Shown here piece after piece: positions 1 through 12,773 of a DNA stretch of 64,000 nucleotides. The translations under genes were made by a program, and so were the position numbers. Source of the stretch: Trematomus loennbergii (Eukaryota; Chordata; Actinopteri; Perciformes; Nototheniidae); NCBI GenBank assembly GCA_012861695.1, contig JAAOOA010000026.1:20510001-20574000 (forward strand), written 5' to 3'. The notes beneath the pieces were generated by a model. It saw nothing but the letters and a program-made list of their open reading frames with translations. It did not search any database and was not told where the DNA came from. Each line of letters starts with the position of its first letter. Position 1 is the first letter of the stretch.

Positions 1-23
1 AGTATTTTCACAAACATTTTTAA

Positions 24-526
24 AGGGGACCTATCATGCAAAATGCACTTTTGTACGTCTTTTATACATGAATATGTGTCCCCGGTGTTCCAGGGAACTC
101 ACCAAGTGTCAGAAAACACAACCCTCTCTATTTTCCTCCATACCCAAATCTCTAAAAAAGGGGCTGCAACGGATCTGATAAAAACTGATCCAGATTTGAA
201 CATTCCTCTGACGTCAGGACGGCGGAGCTGACCTATCAGGGGAATGAGAGGTTGCCGTGGCATGGTAACAGCATGGTAACAGCATGGTAACAGCATGGTA
301 ACAGCATGGTAACACGACGCTCGTAACTCGGCCCCCTCCTTTGCAGGGGGGCGTGGTCAGCTGCAGCGCATGCAAAGACAGGGTGGAGGAGAGCAAAATA
401 AAGCGAAATGAGGCATGGCTAAAATGCATGATCTGTTTGGTATTTTGAAAAAGAAAACGTATAAATATACCTTATATAGGTATGGCCCTACAATATATTA
501 TTCAAATATAGCATGATAGGTCCACT
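24..526. mobile_element. TTAA-flanked MITE (piggyBac- or Kolobok-like)
   Basis: A 503-bp non-autonomous element. TTAA at 20-23 and TTAA at 527-530 flank 16-bp terminal inverted repeats: AGGGGACCTATCATGC at the left and the reverse complement of AGTGGACCTATCATGC at the right (one mismatch). Duplicated TTAA targets are used by piggyBac and Kolobok transposases. No transposase frame is present. It contains an 11-bp tandem repeat at 261-315. Confidence 0.82.
261..315. repeat. 11-bp tandem repeat, five copies
   Basis: The unit catggtaacag is repeated five times without interruption, the last copy slightly altered. It lies inside the MITE at 24-526, so it probably expanded within that element. Confidence 0.9.
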
Positions 527-530
527 TTAA

Positions 531-3500
531 GATATCCTATAGGGACGTTTTATAAAAGCTCCAGAAATCTGCACCAGGCCGACTTCACAAGGTAGAACAT
601 ATAGTAAAAGCATTTCGGACGCTTTTTTGTCTTTATTTACTTTCCAAAGTGGCGATACACAGTCCCACCTCACAGTCATCAGAAGGAGTTATTTGTCTAC
701 CTACACTGGATAGGAGACTGGATGGGAAGGCGAGCATCCTGTAAATCCTTGGAGAGGATGAAAGCAACCAAGCTCTCATAAATTCTCCAGGCTGACTGGT
801 GGAGGCTGCTGAGGAACAGGAAGTGCTTTTTCACAAACAACCAGCAGACAGAACCGTTATTTCTGCTGGTGTTACATGCATGAAAGCCACAGGTCAGGTT
901 GGGATTATAGCATTTCAGTCCATTTACATGCACAAACACCTGTAAATATAAACACACTACAGGGGAGGGAAAACCCCAAAAAGTGTAATCCAGTCATTTT
1001 CTCACTTCTTCCGCAACTCGAGGCTGTTGCTGTAAAAACCTCACAATCTAAAACATTTGTGCATAAAAGGCTTCACATTGGAGCAAGCTTGCTACTCGTC
1101 CTTGTGAGTCTGGCCTCCTCCGTGTTTGGATTATTTGTTCAATGTAGAAGCATGAGAGTAAAACTAAGTGTTTTTCACAAATTCAAGGAAACACTGGGTG
1201 AGTGATAAACAAACAAATGTTCAAGTATTCCTTCAAAGATGTGTTGGTTTCGTGAGTGTATTTGGAAGCCTGCATAAATTGGAAGCACTGCAACGTCTAT
1301 CCTGCAGATTGCTTAGACATATTGATCTTAAAATGCTGATAAGATAGCAGTGCCCCTTATACAATCATCTTAAAAGGGCCCTTTTGACTTAAAGAGCACA
1401 TTGGTGTGTGTTGGTGGCTCTTTGGACCCAAGGCTGTTTGAATTTGCTTAACTCTTACTTTCACCTCTGAATCCTCTCTCTCCCATTGTTACCACATTAC
1501 ATGTCCTTCCTCTGTCAGGAGAAGACTGCCCAATCCGATCTCCATAATGAAAAGTGACCTCTCCCTACCACCCTCCTCCCCTCCCCCTCACCTGCTTTCT
1601 CTCTCTGTCGTCAGCTTCTGTCTCCTTTAACTCTCCTCTTAAACCCTCAAAGTCACACTCAAAGTCAGTTCAAAATGTGTATAGGATCCTGCGTGAGTTT
1701 GGGATATACCAGGGTCACAATGTAAGGATACTGTTGTGTAGTATGAGTGTTTGCTGAGTCTATTAGCACCTGGTTTGACCATGTTTGAGGTTTGATCACT
1801 AACGACTACAACACGGTATTGTGCTGATGATACAAGATAAATATGGAACTCAAAGAGGTCTGTTAAGCCCACTTCTGGACTAATCTGCTCTCAGCCTCTG
1901 TGCCAAAAACAAGCAAATATCCCGACCCAAAATACGCCAACAGAAGCTCCGCAGCACATCCATGTGTATACCAGAAGAAGGAGTAGTTTTGATTTGCTGT
2001 ATTCGGCATTAACATAACTAAAGGAAGATAAAATGCTCATGATATGTGATACTGTAGAAATCTGTGAGCTTTTATTAGCCAAGACATAAGGTGAAAGGTG
2101 AAATCTGCTATTTACTGAAGAGTGGTTGGTGACACCACTGACCTATTGTCACGCTTCAATTACCTTTGCAGGCGAAGTTAACTGACGGACGGACAGACAG
2201 ATTAGATTATCCTGTCCGGAGAGAAACAATCCTCAAACACACACACTGTGTTCAGTGTACACACACAAAGTGGAAATGACTTCCTGTGGATCTCACCTTT
2301 CCTGCTGCTGAGGCTCCTTTGTCCATTGAGAAGCTGCAGAGAAACAGATGAGGAGGAACAATTCATCACTGAGGGACAGTAGAGTCGTTACACAAACAAA
2401 TATACACACACACTCACACACACTGTTTTCACGGCAATTATAAGGAATTGTAGTCACATTGATGAAAAACTAAAACAGATAGATATAGATATATATTTTA
2501 CATTTAGGGTTCTTACGACAGCTATTGTTCCTTGAAAGAATAGCGGTATGCGATACATATTCAATAAATGTACTGATGAGACTTCACGTAGCGACAGTAG
2601 TAACTTGAATTCGACCTGTGAAAAGTTTGCCTAGTCTGGGAGCAGCAAACTTAATGTTCCTGATGTTTGAGAAGGACATATTTTTTGTATTTTTAAACTT
2701 ACATGTGTTCCCCCTTCATGTCCCTTTGATGGCTCTGAACATCATATGTATGTCCTTCCTTAAAATAAATCCTCAAACATATTTGTCTCATTATTTTGCA
2801 GCCACCCATCCATTCTGCATGACTACACAGAAAGGAATCTCGAAGCACTGCCACAAGTGTGTTGGATATGACATATAATGATTATGATATGAGGACGGAT
2901 AAGGAATTGTCAATATAGTTAAATGAAAAAGTAATTCTAAATTCAATAATTGATGAGTCAATGTAATACTGAAGACATGACCAGACTACAAACTGCAGCT
3001 ACGCTCTTAGATTGATTGATGGTTTTCTTTTCATTCATGACTTTCATCTGAACCTTCTTCACGTTTGATTTTCTTGGATTAAAGTTAGAGTATACATGTA
3101 GCACTTCCATGCACTGATAGACACACACAAATCATAAAACTGCTAAAGCTTATATCAACATTTTCTCACAGTCCTCTCAAACACACACTCACACACTTGG
3201 CAGCTACAGTATGATAAAGAGGATAAGCAATATCTAAACTAACAGCTTTTCATTTTCATGAATATATTTCTCATTCCTCACAGGCGGATAAATGCGTACT
3301 TCCACAGATTTTAAATTCTCGTCATGGCTTTTATGTTTTCTTATGATGTGGCACAAACTGCTGCAAATGTTAAGTGGCCATGTCTGCCCGTCAGGCTTTT
3401 TAATAAATGTGAAGCACAGACATCAAAATGCATGTCACAAACGCAGTCGACTAGATGTCTTCACATCTTGAAGTGCCCACCCAGTAATATGCTTTAAATC

Positions 3501-5591
3501 CACTGGTTAACAAGTCACCTCAAAGCACTGCCTCCGGGGCAAGAAGTTACAGGGAATATATAATATACGGGGGTACGAGAAAGACTGCAGTCTCACCTGG
3601 AAAAGCACCGTGTGGAGACCTGTTTCAGGATTCTAATTCAATTAACCCGCTTGACTCTTGAGACCAACCATGCCATTTATTCTCAGCATAGTGATTATTT
3701 AAATGTCTCCTCCATGCCTGCGCTCGTTGTACCGTCAGATAATTGGTAGTCTTGATGTAAAACATAGGCTAGTAAATTAAACACAGTGTGCAGCACTTTG
3801 CTCCGACGATTTAAAATATGCAACATGGCAGAAAGAAGTAGATCATGAAATAAACATTATTTCAAGTAAGAAAATGTAATAATTTATTAAAAATGACTGT
3901 AAAACTGTGTTTAATATCTGAGTGCCTTTATATGTTAACTTAGCTTTTACAATGCTGTTACTTATTTTCACCATTGATGTGTACCGTCCTTTTTTAATAT
4001 AATACTAATGTGTGTTTTTTCCTCTATATTTAATATGTTAGCTTACCCCGCTGCAGGACTAATAAAGGATTTCTGATTGTGATAATGTTCTACTGGTTAG
4101 CTGTCCCTCCCCTGCAGGAAGCACTGAGCTAACTATAAACCAACCCCTCAGGAGGGTGTTCACTCGCTATCAGTTTTAAAGTGAATGCCTTTTTGAGCTC
4201 TGTTTATCTTTGGAGAATCAGAGAGGCATTAAAAGTTCTGAGTTGTCGGGTTGAGTGTGATTGAGTTGATGAGGAAATGAGTCTGGCATTTACATCAGAC
4301 TTTAATTTGGCTGTTGGGGCTCACATTCATTCCAGGTGATGAGCTGCAGATGCTCAGGTGTGGCATTTTGAGAGGAACTTTTGATATTTTCCAACAGAGC
4401 TGCATATTTTTATTTCTGCGAAAGGAGTAAATACAATTTCTGCCATCAGAGATAGACACCTGATCACATTAGGCGGCTAGAGTCTTTTCCATCTACTTTG
4501 GATCAAGACTGGTATAGGACGTTTTTCATTTTTATAATAAAGTCTAAAATCTTCTGGGGTTTTATCAAAGTGTTTAGAGAGTTTTGCGGTTAAACAAATC
4601 ATATTATATTATTTGTATTATACAAATAGATACAGACACTGTAAAAATACAAGGTGCAACTCTTTTCTATTGTGTTATTAATATGGTAGTTCTTCTTTCC
4701 TGGATACTGATATAGAATTTGAATTTCTGTGTTTGCACAAGGGCTTGGTAAATACTAGAAAGATCTAATGAAAGTCAATGCACTGTAAAGACGTTTTGGA
4801 TTTGTGTCTCGAAGCATTTGGTTTACGTGGAGAATATCTCCAGCTGCCTCAGGTGTGCTGTAGAGCAAGCAGAGAAATCAATGTTGAAAAAGCCCAATTA
4901 ATAGTTACTTTAATGTTTTAAAATACTAGCATAGTCATCGACAAACGCTGCAGGGTTCCCTTCATGACAACTGTACATTTGGTGAACTATAATATATATC
5001 TTATATAAGGGTTGAAGTTCAATTTTCTTTGGCATTCGTGGGTGCTGCCATTCTGCCTCTTGAACCTAGCATGTCTTAGTGCCACCCAAAAAGCTAATGT
5101 CCTGGATCATCTGTCCATGTCCAAAGTTGCGCTGCGTCTCAATTAGAATATGTTCCTTAGTACATAGTGAACACTTTCATTTCAACCGTGTAGTGCAGTG
5201 GAAGTGACAATGGCTGCTGTTATTTAATGTTAATCGCCCAGCTTGCTAGCTAGTCTGCTGAATTAACCCATTGTGAGGCTGAACAAAAGTAAATGTAGTC
5301 TTTCAAAAAACAAAACATTTACTGACTTTTTTAGGATACCTTAAAGTGATGTTGTAAAATAACAACCGGGGGCCTTACAGGGTTAATAATGATTTAGCCT
5401 AAAAAAGACGATACCCCAATTTATAGGCCGCTCTCAAGTCAATGGGAACATTATTTTTTGGGCCAATGACGTCGTGGACTGGCACGGACTGAAAAGCTCT
5501 TCAGAAACCTATGTGTGATGTCACGGAGAACAGGTTCATATTTTCTTACAGTTTATTGGTCTAGATTTCTTTGTGACCAATCACAACTCAC
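531..5591 (-). other. whrn intron downstream of the PDZ2 exon (partial)
   Basis: Transcribed as intron on the minus strand after the exon at 5592-5800. I looked for the next whirlin exon (proline-rich linker and second HHD-like region) and saw none. It holds a short LINE-like tail near 4040-4090 (ggactaataaaggatttctg), short CA runs near 2235-2275 and 2400-2425, and a low-complexity pyrimidine stretch at 1555-1640. No other feature is supportable. Confidence 0.6.
4040..4090 (+). mobile_element. Short LINE-type 3' tail
   Basis: The sequence gcaggactaataaaggattt followed by ctgatt resembles the 3' ends of teleost non-LTR elements, which finish with an AATAAA-like signal and a short simple repeat. 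Only the tail is recognisable. Confidence 0.35.
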
Positions 5592-5800
5592 CCTGCGATG
5601 CTGCTGTTGGCCGAGCTCTCTCCTATCTGCGAGCTGGCGATCCACTTGGTCTCCCCCACCACCGTCCTGGCGTGCGGCAGGCGGCCCACGTCCTTCACCG
5701 TCATCATCAGGTGCCGAGACGACTTCAGGACCCGGACGGCCTCGTCGTGCGGGATGCTCAGGAAGCTGTGCCCGTTCACCTCCAATATCTGATCTCCGAC
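5592..5800 (-). CDS. whrn: whirlin exon: second half of PDZ2 and following linker
   Basis: Third visible whirlin exon, 209 nt (69 codons plus two bases), entered in phase 0. It opens VGDQILEVNGHSFLSIPHDE, which completes PDZ2. The His of HDEAVRVLKSS is the first residue of helix alpha-B, as expected for a class I PDZ that binds C-terminal S/T-X-hydrophobic ligands. It continues through LMMTVKDVGRLPHAR and ETKWIASSQIGE, a segment characteristic of whirlin, and ends in a Ser/Asn-rich stretch. The acceptor is ccctgcag before 5800. The donor is gtgagt from 5591 downward, splitting a Gly codon after two bases. The frame is open throughout. The following exon is not visible between 5591 and 1, so it probably lies outside the window. 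Confidence 0.93.
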
Positions 5801-8800
5801 CTGCAGGGAAGGGAGGGAACACGTAGGCATGGTGGGGGGGACTGAGCGAGGCGGTAAAAATGGTCCGTGCAGAGACTGCCGCATGCATAGGATCAAGGTC
5901 AAAGGTCAGAGAGGGCAGATGGAGGTGGTGGAGGAGTGTAACATGTTTATGGATTAGAATGAGATAATTAGGTGGTCCGTTTCTTGTTAAAAGCTCTCTC
6001 AGGTTGGGTGAAATAATTACACAGAATAAAGTTTCCTCCGCTCACTGACAGGTTCAAGACCAGCACTGTTTAATATGTAATAGAAATGGCTTTCATATGA
6101 AAATTCACATTCTATCTAAGAGCGGAGCCTGAAGGCAGCGGCAGGAAGTGGATAATGATGTCCATACTAAACACCACCTTGGACTGTACCTCCTGTCTCT
6201 GATAATGAGCTGATGTTTTGGAGCTACACCCTCAAGGTCGATCCTCTGAGGTGTAGCAGGGACCCCCGTCTGTGCTCAATGAGGCGGAGCAGCTTCTCAA
6301 TTTTAAACTGCAATTTTCCTACGTACTTGATCTGTGAGCAGGCCTCGCTTGGTTTTATCTCACAGCTGTCAATCATGACTTTTATTATGTACAACTGACA
6401 GAGAAAAATTAGAGAATTAGAAAAAGGATAATACATAACTAAAAAAGGTCCTAAGAGGTCAAATCAATAATCAAAACAGAAAATGCACATGAAATTGAGG
6501 TTCTGGACTGCTTCGAGGTATTTGTTTATCCCAATGCTATTGAGTGAAACCTGTTTGATCAACAATGGGTAAGTATGGAGGACGAAAAATAACATATATT
6601 TATAAATAAATGTGGAGACAAATGTAAAAATAAATGTTAAATTCATTTATTTTGATTAACGACTTTCATTTATTATTTATGTATTCATTTAATTATTTCC
6701 ATATCTTTTTTTTTCAAATGTAATTTCTATTCCTCTTATTTATGAAGTTATTATTCTGTATTTATTTCTGTATTGATGCATTTGTTTATATATGTATTTA
6801 TGTATACTAATGTAATAGTTATACTACTTATTTACTGTCATTTACCTGTTGTAAAATAATGGATAAACATGGCAGAGAATACATTTATACTGAAAGTGTT
6901 TGAGATTGTGGATTATTTTGTTAATCTGCTGCTTCAAAATCATCTGTCACTGCCCTAGAAACCGATTCATACACAAAATAAAGCAGAAATCCAAGCTTAT
7001 TTGAAAACCAAATCTGTTGTTATTCATATCATATATTACTGTAGCTCTTTATGATGGAAATGTCAGATCAAGTTAGCTTTAAATGCATTTGATAAGGCAT
7101 TCAGTTTGCCCTTTAGCAGCATTAGAGTCAAAAGATGTTGTCCTCCGTGTGGTGAAGATGTGAATGTTAATACACTACAGTCTAAAATTATAGGGATATA
7201 TAACGTCTTCATGATTTGTCTAGCCGAACCTCTTTAATAAGGGTTCTATATGTAAAATGGCACAAAAAAACATGATAATTGTAATGAAGGAGGGATGAAA
7301 AGAAGCGATAGCATAGAGAAAGCTACCATTGGCCTTAACAATATCATGCATTTTCAACACCTTTCAAAAAAGCAGGATGAGACATGGTCCCTCCAACCCC
7401 CTACTCTACTCTGATAGAGGCGCGCACATCTGCACACATGGAGAACTCATAATTGCCAATTATACACAGTGTGCAAACTAAGAGAGAAGTGCTACTAAGT
7501 GCTTAATTTGGACCTGCAGTCCCTGTACACACACTGTCGTAAGAAATAGTCCCTTGTCCCCCAAATGTAAAGAAATAATGGCAGGTAGTTTAGATGCTTA
7601 GTGCTTCACACTGACTCTATTAACTTTACCCGTCACCATAACTGTAATAAATTAGTCACAGAGGACACTCTCAACACTCCCCCTTTACAGGCACAGAGTC
7701 GCTGGTCCTGCAAATGACTCTGTCTGGCATTTCAACTTGATGTAGTGTTTAGCATTTAAAGAAAGTCCCCAAATGTTACTTTCTGTCTCTTTGTTCCATT
7801 CCCTCTTTACACTGGTCGGCCAACCGCACCTCCCAATCATGTCCAGTGTCTTACAGGAAGCAGCAGCCGGAGCAAACTGGAGATGAAAGACATTCAGAAT
7901 CTCGTACGTTTCAGTTTCTTGGGCTTTTTCCGACAGCCCGAGATGACCCGACAAACTGTATGTCACCGCTAATGCACCTCGGCACATCTGAGGACATGCT
8001 CCACATAAACCTCCACCTTTATCAGAGCCTTTTATGGCACCGTTTTTATTATGTATGAGGGCCGTTTGATTGCAAATGCAAGGAGGGAAACATAATCAAA
8101 AGTGCATTTTGAGATGCAATCAATCTCATCTCGTCTACCATACACTCTGCTGCGGCGGCAAACATTTCTTATTCAGGCTTAACTGAGGCCTTAGGAAGAA
8201 GAGACAGATTTTAAGAGAGATTACAAGCGTTTTTCTTTCAGCTGTTTGTATAACAAAAAGCCACGGAAAAGACTCAATAATCTGCTTCTTACAGACTTTA
8301 TAAGTGCTTAGACCCCAGAGATCAGTTTGTTGGGAGCTCAGCTCAGTTTATCTCAGTTTCACTTGGAATAGACGCAGCTTTAGAGCACACATGGCTTTTG
8401 AAATGTACACAGCTCGCACACAAACACACTGTTATTTGACTTCATTGTGTTCATATCTCTGTCCCTTGAAGATAGTGTCCCAGTCCCGTTCAGCCATGAC
8501 ATTGCGATAGTGAGTCAGCATTAAAAAATACCTTGGCTGAGTCCCATAACATTCCCCATTTAATATATAGGTCTCTTTATAGACCCTCAGCGTGAGAAGT
8601 GAGTGTAGTAGTAGATGTAGACTGCTGTTTGCCAGAGGTGGAAGAATATCCTTTATTTAAGTATAAAGAAACCAATCCTGCTTTCAAAGTTGGACAAAAA
8701 CTAAAGGTATTATCATACAAATATAGGCTACCTAAAGTCCTCACTTTTGACATTCTTATTCTTTTTACATAGTTGACTTATCTCTGCATTTGACTCGCAC

Positions 8801-10733
8801 CATTGTGTCACGTGCACTATTTTCTTGCATTATCTTGTGTCTGTTTCTTTACCTTTCTTCAGTATATTGCCGATTGGAGGAGCCTCAGACTTCGGATTTT
8901 CATAAGCAACAACTTTGCTATAGCTTTCGCATTGGACAATAAAACCTTTGAGTTTTGTAAAATAAGTCGCAAAATAGCCAAATGGAAGACAAAATATGAT
9001 AGGTGGATAGACTAAAGGCTGCAACTGATTACTGCAACGGCAACACATGTCCTAGAGAGACCCCCGCCCCAGCACGGATGCCGGTAAGCCCGACTGAAGT
9101 CATGGCCATTAGGTAGGAACTGCTGTTATCGCTGCGAGCTGATTTTACGGCTATTTTCAAGGATCAGATTCGGGCAGTGCTTGAAAGTGAAATGTCAGCT
9201 ATAAAATTAGAAAATACAAGCTGCCAAAACAGAACTCTCCAACTGTAAAGCTGCCATAAAAACGAGGTGGCAGTGATGGAAACAGGACTGTGTAGGTGTC
9301 TGGTTTTATGTCGAGGTTTTACAGCGTACAGTATAACAACTTTCCTCCAGGTAGCATCCTTAGAAAAAGGTATGTGGAGGTTTAGGAAGATCCAGGTGCA
9401 ATAATATCTGCATAATACGGGGACCAGGAGGCCAGAGCAGTCTCTGTGAAGCTTAGAGAAGATTTTCAGCTCGGAATGAATCCTAAACTGGACAAAGTGC
9501 ACTGGACCTGACAGCCATTACAGAAACAAGCGCCCTCCAGAGCCTTAGTGTCCCATCTTTATGACTTACTGACTGCTGCACAGAGACGAGTGAAGGCGAT
9601 TGATATACCAATCTCTTTCCATGCAGACTATATAGCAAGTGGCACCATGCACAAGCAGCATGCGATGGCCACAGACATTTTGGTAATAATATTTTAATAA
9701 TACAAATAATCACAATAAAAGAAAAGAAAAGGAAATTCATGTATTATACTTTGTTAATTTATGAATATATGTTTTAACAGCTTAAACGCTAAGAAAGAAA
9801 GATAAATATTTAGCCACTTCATTTTGCTTGTTAGCATTATGCATCCTTGGTTTTATGAAAGGCACTATACAACTATATATTAAGTTATTATTATTTGTAT
9901 GCAATGCTTTTCATTTTATAGCACTATTAAGCACAACCATACCTGTCAGTAATGATAACATGTTTTATTCTGAAATCTAAATGTATTGCTCATTATAGAG
10001 TAAGCTGCTAAATATTGAAAAGCTATAGAAGAAAGCCTGCTCCAAATCTGTACATGACCCCCCCCCATTGAGGCTTTTCAGCCATTATATTCTTTTAGAA
10101 TGACAATGAGCGGAAGTAAAAGGTAAGACAATGCTGGATATACCACTAGTCTAATAATCAATTCAAAGCCCAGGCTCTAAAGCCGGGGAAGCAGCTCGAC
10201 TTGCAGAGACTTACCCTACAAGGCTCTTTATACCATTCCCCATTCATTCCCTGTCCCCTCAGGACATTTTAATGCTGCTTCCCATCAAAGATGACAGGAG
10301 ACATGTTGACATGTCCCATTAAGGAAAAGCTCATGATGGTTTCAGGGTGTTTCTATTGTTCACTACGGCTCAATGTCACGACTTACAGGAACACTTGAAG
10401 TGAGCAGAGCCATCGTTAATGTTATAAGTGCTTCTCTTACAATGAAGTCATCATGTCTGCTGTGAAAAGGACAAAGACATTGCCATGGTGACAGGGAGTG
10501 GTGGTGTGATATGCAATAAGACATGTGATCTGCAAACAACTGGGCATGTTGCCGTAAAAAACAAACATAAAATCCCCAACCTTCTTAAATTATGATTTTT
10601 AGGAGAATGGAGGCATTGCTATGGTAGAAGAACGATAACCCACAACATTAAGGCATATTTGACCTTTAATGATATATATGATATACAGTACTTGTGGCAG
10701 GGCTTTTACATGCTTTCTATGAGGTCCAGATTA
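5801..10733 (-). other. First part of the 32-kb whrn intron
   Basis: Part of the intron that separates the two PDZ2 exons (5801-38073). No exon-like frame with splice sites was found. AT-rich simple sequence occurs at 6590-6840. A fragment at 8633-8710 starting ccagaggtggaagaatatcc resembles one end of a fish repeat that also appears inside the element at 60130-61386. Confidence 0.5.
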
Positions 10734-11133
10734 CACTGGGTGTTGCTCAATCGCGAGTAAAGCTGCTTCAGAGCCACTATTTCAAGCATACTACGTCATC
10801 GAGTGCCGCCGAAGTACTGTTCCAATCTCCAGCATACTTGGAAATCTACCGAGCCCGGCGTACTCCGTTTGGAGAAATATCGAGGCTGCACATGAATAGA
10901 CTCAGCGGTCTTAAAATCCCCACAATGCTTTGCGCACGGACCAATTTCCCCAAATCTGTGGCGGAAGATGTAAGGCGGGGGCTCTCATATGACGCACACC
11001 TGCACACTTGCTAGCCTGTTCCACTCTTTGTTTTCCGAATGGCAGGAAGTATTCTTGCCTCGCTTCTGAAGCAAGACGCTCGGCAGACATGTGCTACCAA
11101 GCAAGCGTACTCGCGATTGAGAAACACCCAGTG
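10734..11133. mobile_element. 400-bp element with 26-bp terminal inverted repeats
   Basis: The left end cactgggtgttgctcaatcg (10734 onward) continues to cgcgagta, and its reverse complement is found at 11108-11133 with one mismatch. The interior is GC-richer than its surroundings and has no transposase. The flanks (gatta on the left, tgtta on the right) do not give a clear target duplication, so I cannot assign a superfamily. A 106-codon open frame crossing it looks like a chance frame. Confidence 0.78.
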
Positions 11134-11540
11134 TGTTAGTCCTGTAGTTAGCCTAAGCACTGCTGTGTGTGAGCAGCAGGGAATCAAGTCAGATTATTTA
11201 CACCTGTTGTAATTGGCAAATGATTTGGAACTTTGATTCTCACTCTAATTTCATGCTGATTGAGTTTTATGACCCAGTGTGTCTCATTCAAACCACACTG
11301 TTAATTACAGAGGAACGAGTTAGAAGATGCCAATATATTGTAATAGTCCTCTGGATGTCTTTATTATTGTAATGGCTCATGACGGGACAATCAATATTTC
11401 AGAAAATTAACAACGTTCAGTACTCAATTGTTTGTTTGTCTCTAAATTAATCAAAGAGAGTACAAACAAGAAAACTCTGCTGGTATTATTTAACACAAAA
11501 CACTAGCAAGCACACTGTGCATTTACACATGTGTGTGATC

Positions 11541-11841
11541 TAGGGCTGCTCAATTAATCGTATTTTAATCACAATTACGATTTTGGCTTGCAACGATTAT
11601 GAAAACAACATAATCGAAATAAAAATATTTTTTAATTAATGTACATTTTTTTTTTATTGGTTTTTCAGTTGAATTATACTTAAAGTTCAGGGTAATCAAC
11701 TGTTAAAAACATACTGTTCACATTTTTCTTTATAAATTGACGTTTTCAAAGTAAATGGATAATCGTTTTTTAATAATCGTGATATCAATTATTGACCCAA
11801 ATAATCGAGATTAAGATTGTTGCCATAATCGAGCAGCCCTA
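11541..11841. mobile_element. hAT-type MITE with perfect 8-bp target duplication
   Basis: A 301-bp element bounded by TAGGGCTGCTC at the left and its reverse complement at the right. The 8-bp sequence gtgtgatc occurs at 11533-11540 and again at 11842-11849, an exact target duplication of hAT length. The motif ataatcg or its complement recurs at both subterminal regions, a plausible transposase-binding array. It has no coding capacity, so it must have been moved by a transposase encoded elsewhere. Confidence 0.9.
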
Positions 11842-11949
11842 GTGTGATCTGCGCCCACACACAGCTGCAGCTCTGCATGGTTAGAGTTGAGTCACTGGAC
11901 TGTGCTGTGGAATCTGCTGCCGTCATAAAGTTGACAGTCACGCTTGTCC

Positions 11950-12650
11950 TCTCCTCTCCATAGAGTGTATAAAGAAGCCACCATGACGTCACCTCTGGTT
12001 TATGGACTATCATGTTGAAGCCTTTAATATGACACTTTAATGGCCGTGTCTTGACGGTAGCCTTCGATTTTGCAAAACTCTTGTGATGTGGTTCAGGTTT
12101 GGCATTGACCTTGATTGATTAAGGTTAGGATAGGATGCCAGGTTTTTTGTGATTGTTTTACACAATATGTAGAAAATCGATGGTTACCATTAAGACATTA
12201 AAATCTTCTTTATGGAAATACAACTGACCATATCTAGAAAAGAAGGTGGAGCTGGATATAAACTACTGCGCCTCTGTCCTGATTGGCAGGCCGCCATGGT
12301 AGCGAATTGTCAATCACAAAGTAGCCACGCCCTAAAACATACGTTGCTTGTTGTGTGATGCTAATTTAATAACTAAACATCATGCTGTAAAGAAAAAGAC
12401 TAGAAACTAGCAATGGAGACGATAAACTCATTAAGACAATGTTTACTCGGGTTATAAATCAAGTGAAAAGTAGGGTCATTTTCACATAGACTTCTTTACA
12501 ATTAGACATCTGAAGGCTTCTACTTCTTCTACTTCTCCGCTATACATTAGTACCAGACATACTGTACATCCAGCTTACTGTATCGAAGTTGATTTCACAT
12601 GAGCTCCAGTGTGGAACCCCACTGCACCCCTGGTGGTCAATGATCCATTG
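11950..12650. repeat. Degenerate unclassified teleost interspersed repeat
   Basis: The stretch holds phrases I associate with a widespread fish repeat: ctccatagagtgtataaaga near 11956, agccaccatgacgtcacctc near 11975, and, from about 12250, a segment with ctgtcctgattggc and gtcaatcacaaagtagccac. It has no clear termini or coding content. The repeat identity rests on recollection of such sequences, so the boundaries are approximate. Confidence 0.45.
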
Positions 12651-12730
12651 CAGCTGGCTTCACAATAATTAATGTATTTATCACGGGGGCGGTATCAAGT
12701 CAGACTGGGGGCCGGCTCTTCCTCACGAAA

Positions 12731-12773
12731 CCGATCACGGGCCGATCACGGACCAATCACGACTCAATCACGA
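12731..12773. repeat. 11-bp minisatellite, about four copies
   Basis: Four imperfect tandem units: ccgatcacggg, ccgatcacgga, ccaatcacga and ctcaatcacga. The array is CpG-bearing in an AT-rich intron. Confidence 0.75.

Noticed and set aside
261..315. CRISPR-like repeat array
   Set aside because: Repeats are directly tandem without spacers, and the genome is vertebrate.
697..957. Possible next whirlin exon on the minus strand
   Set aside because: The translation has no resemblance to the whirlin linker or HHD regions and lacks suitable splice sites.
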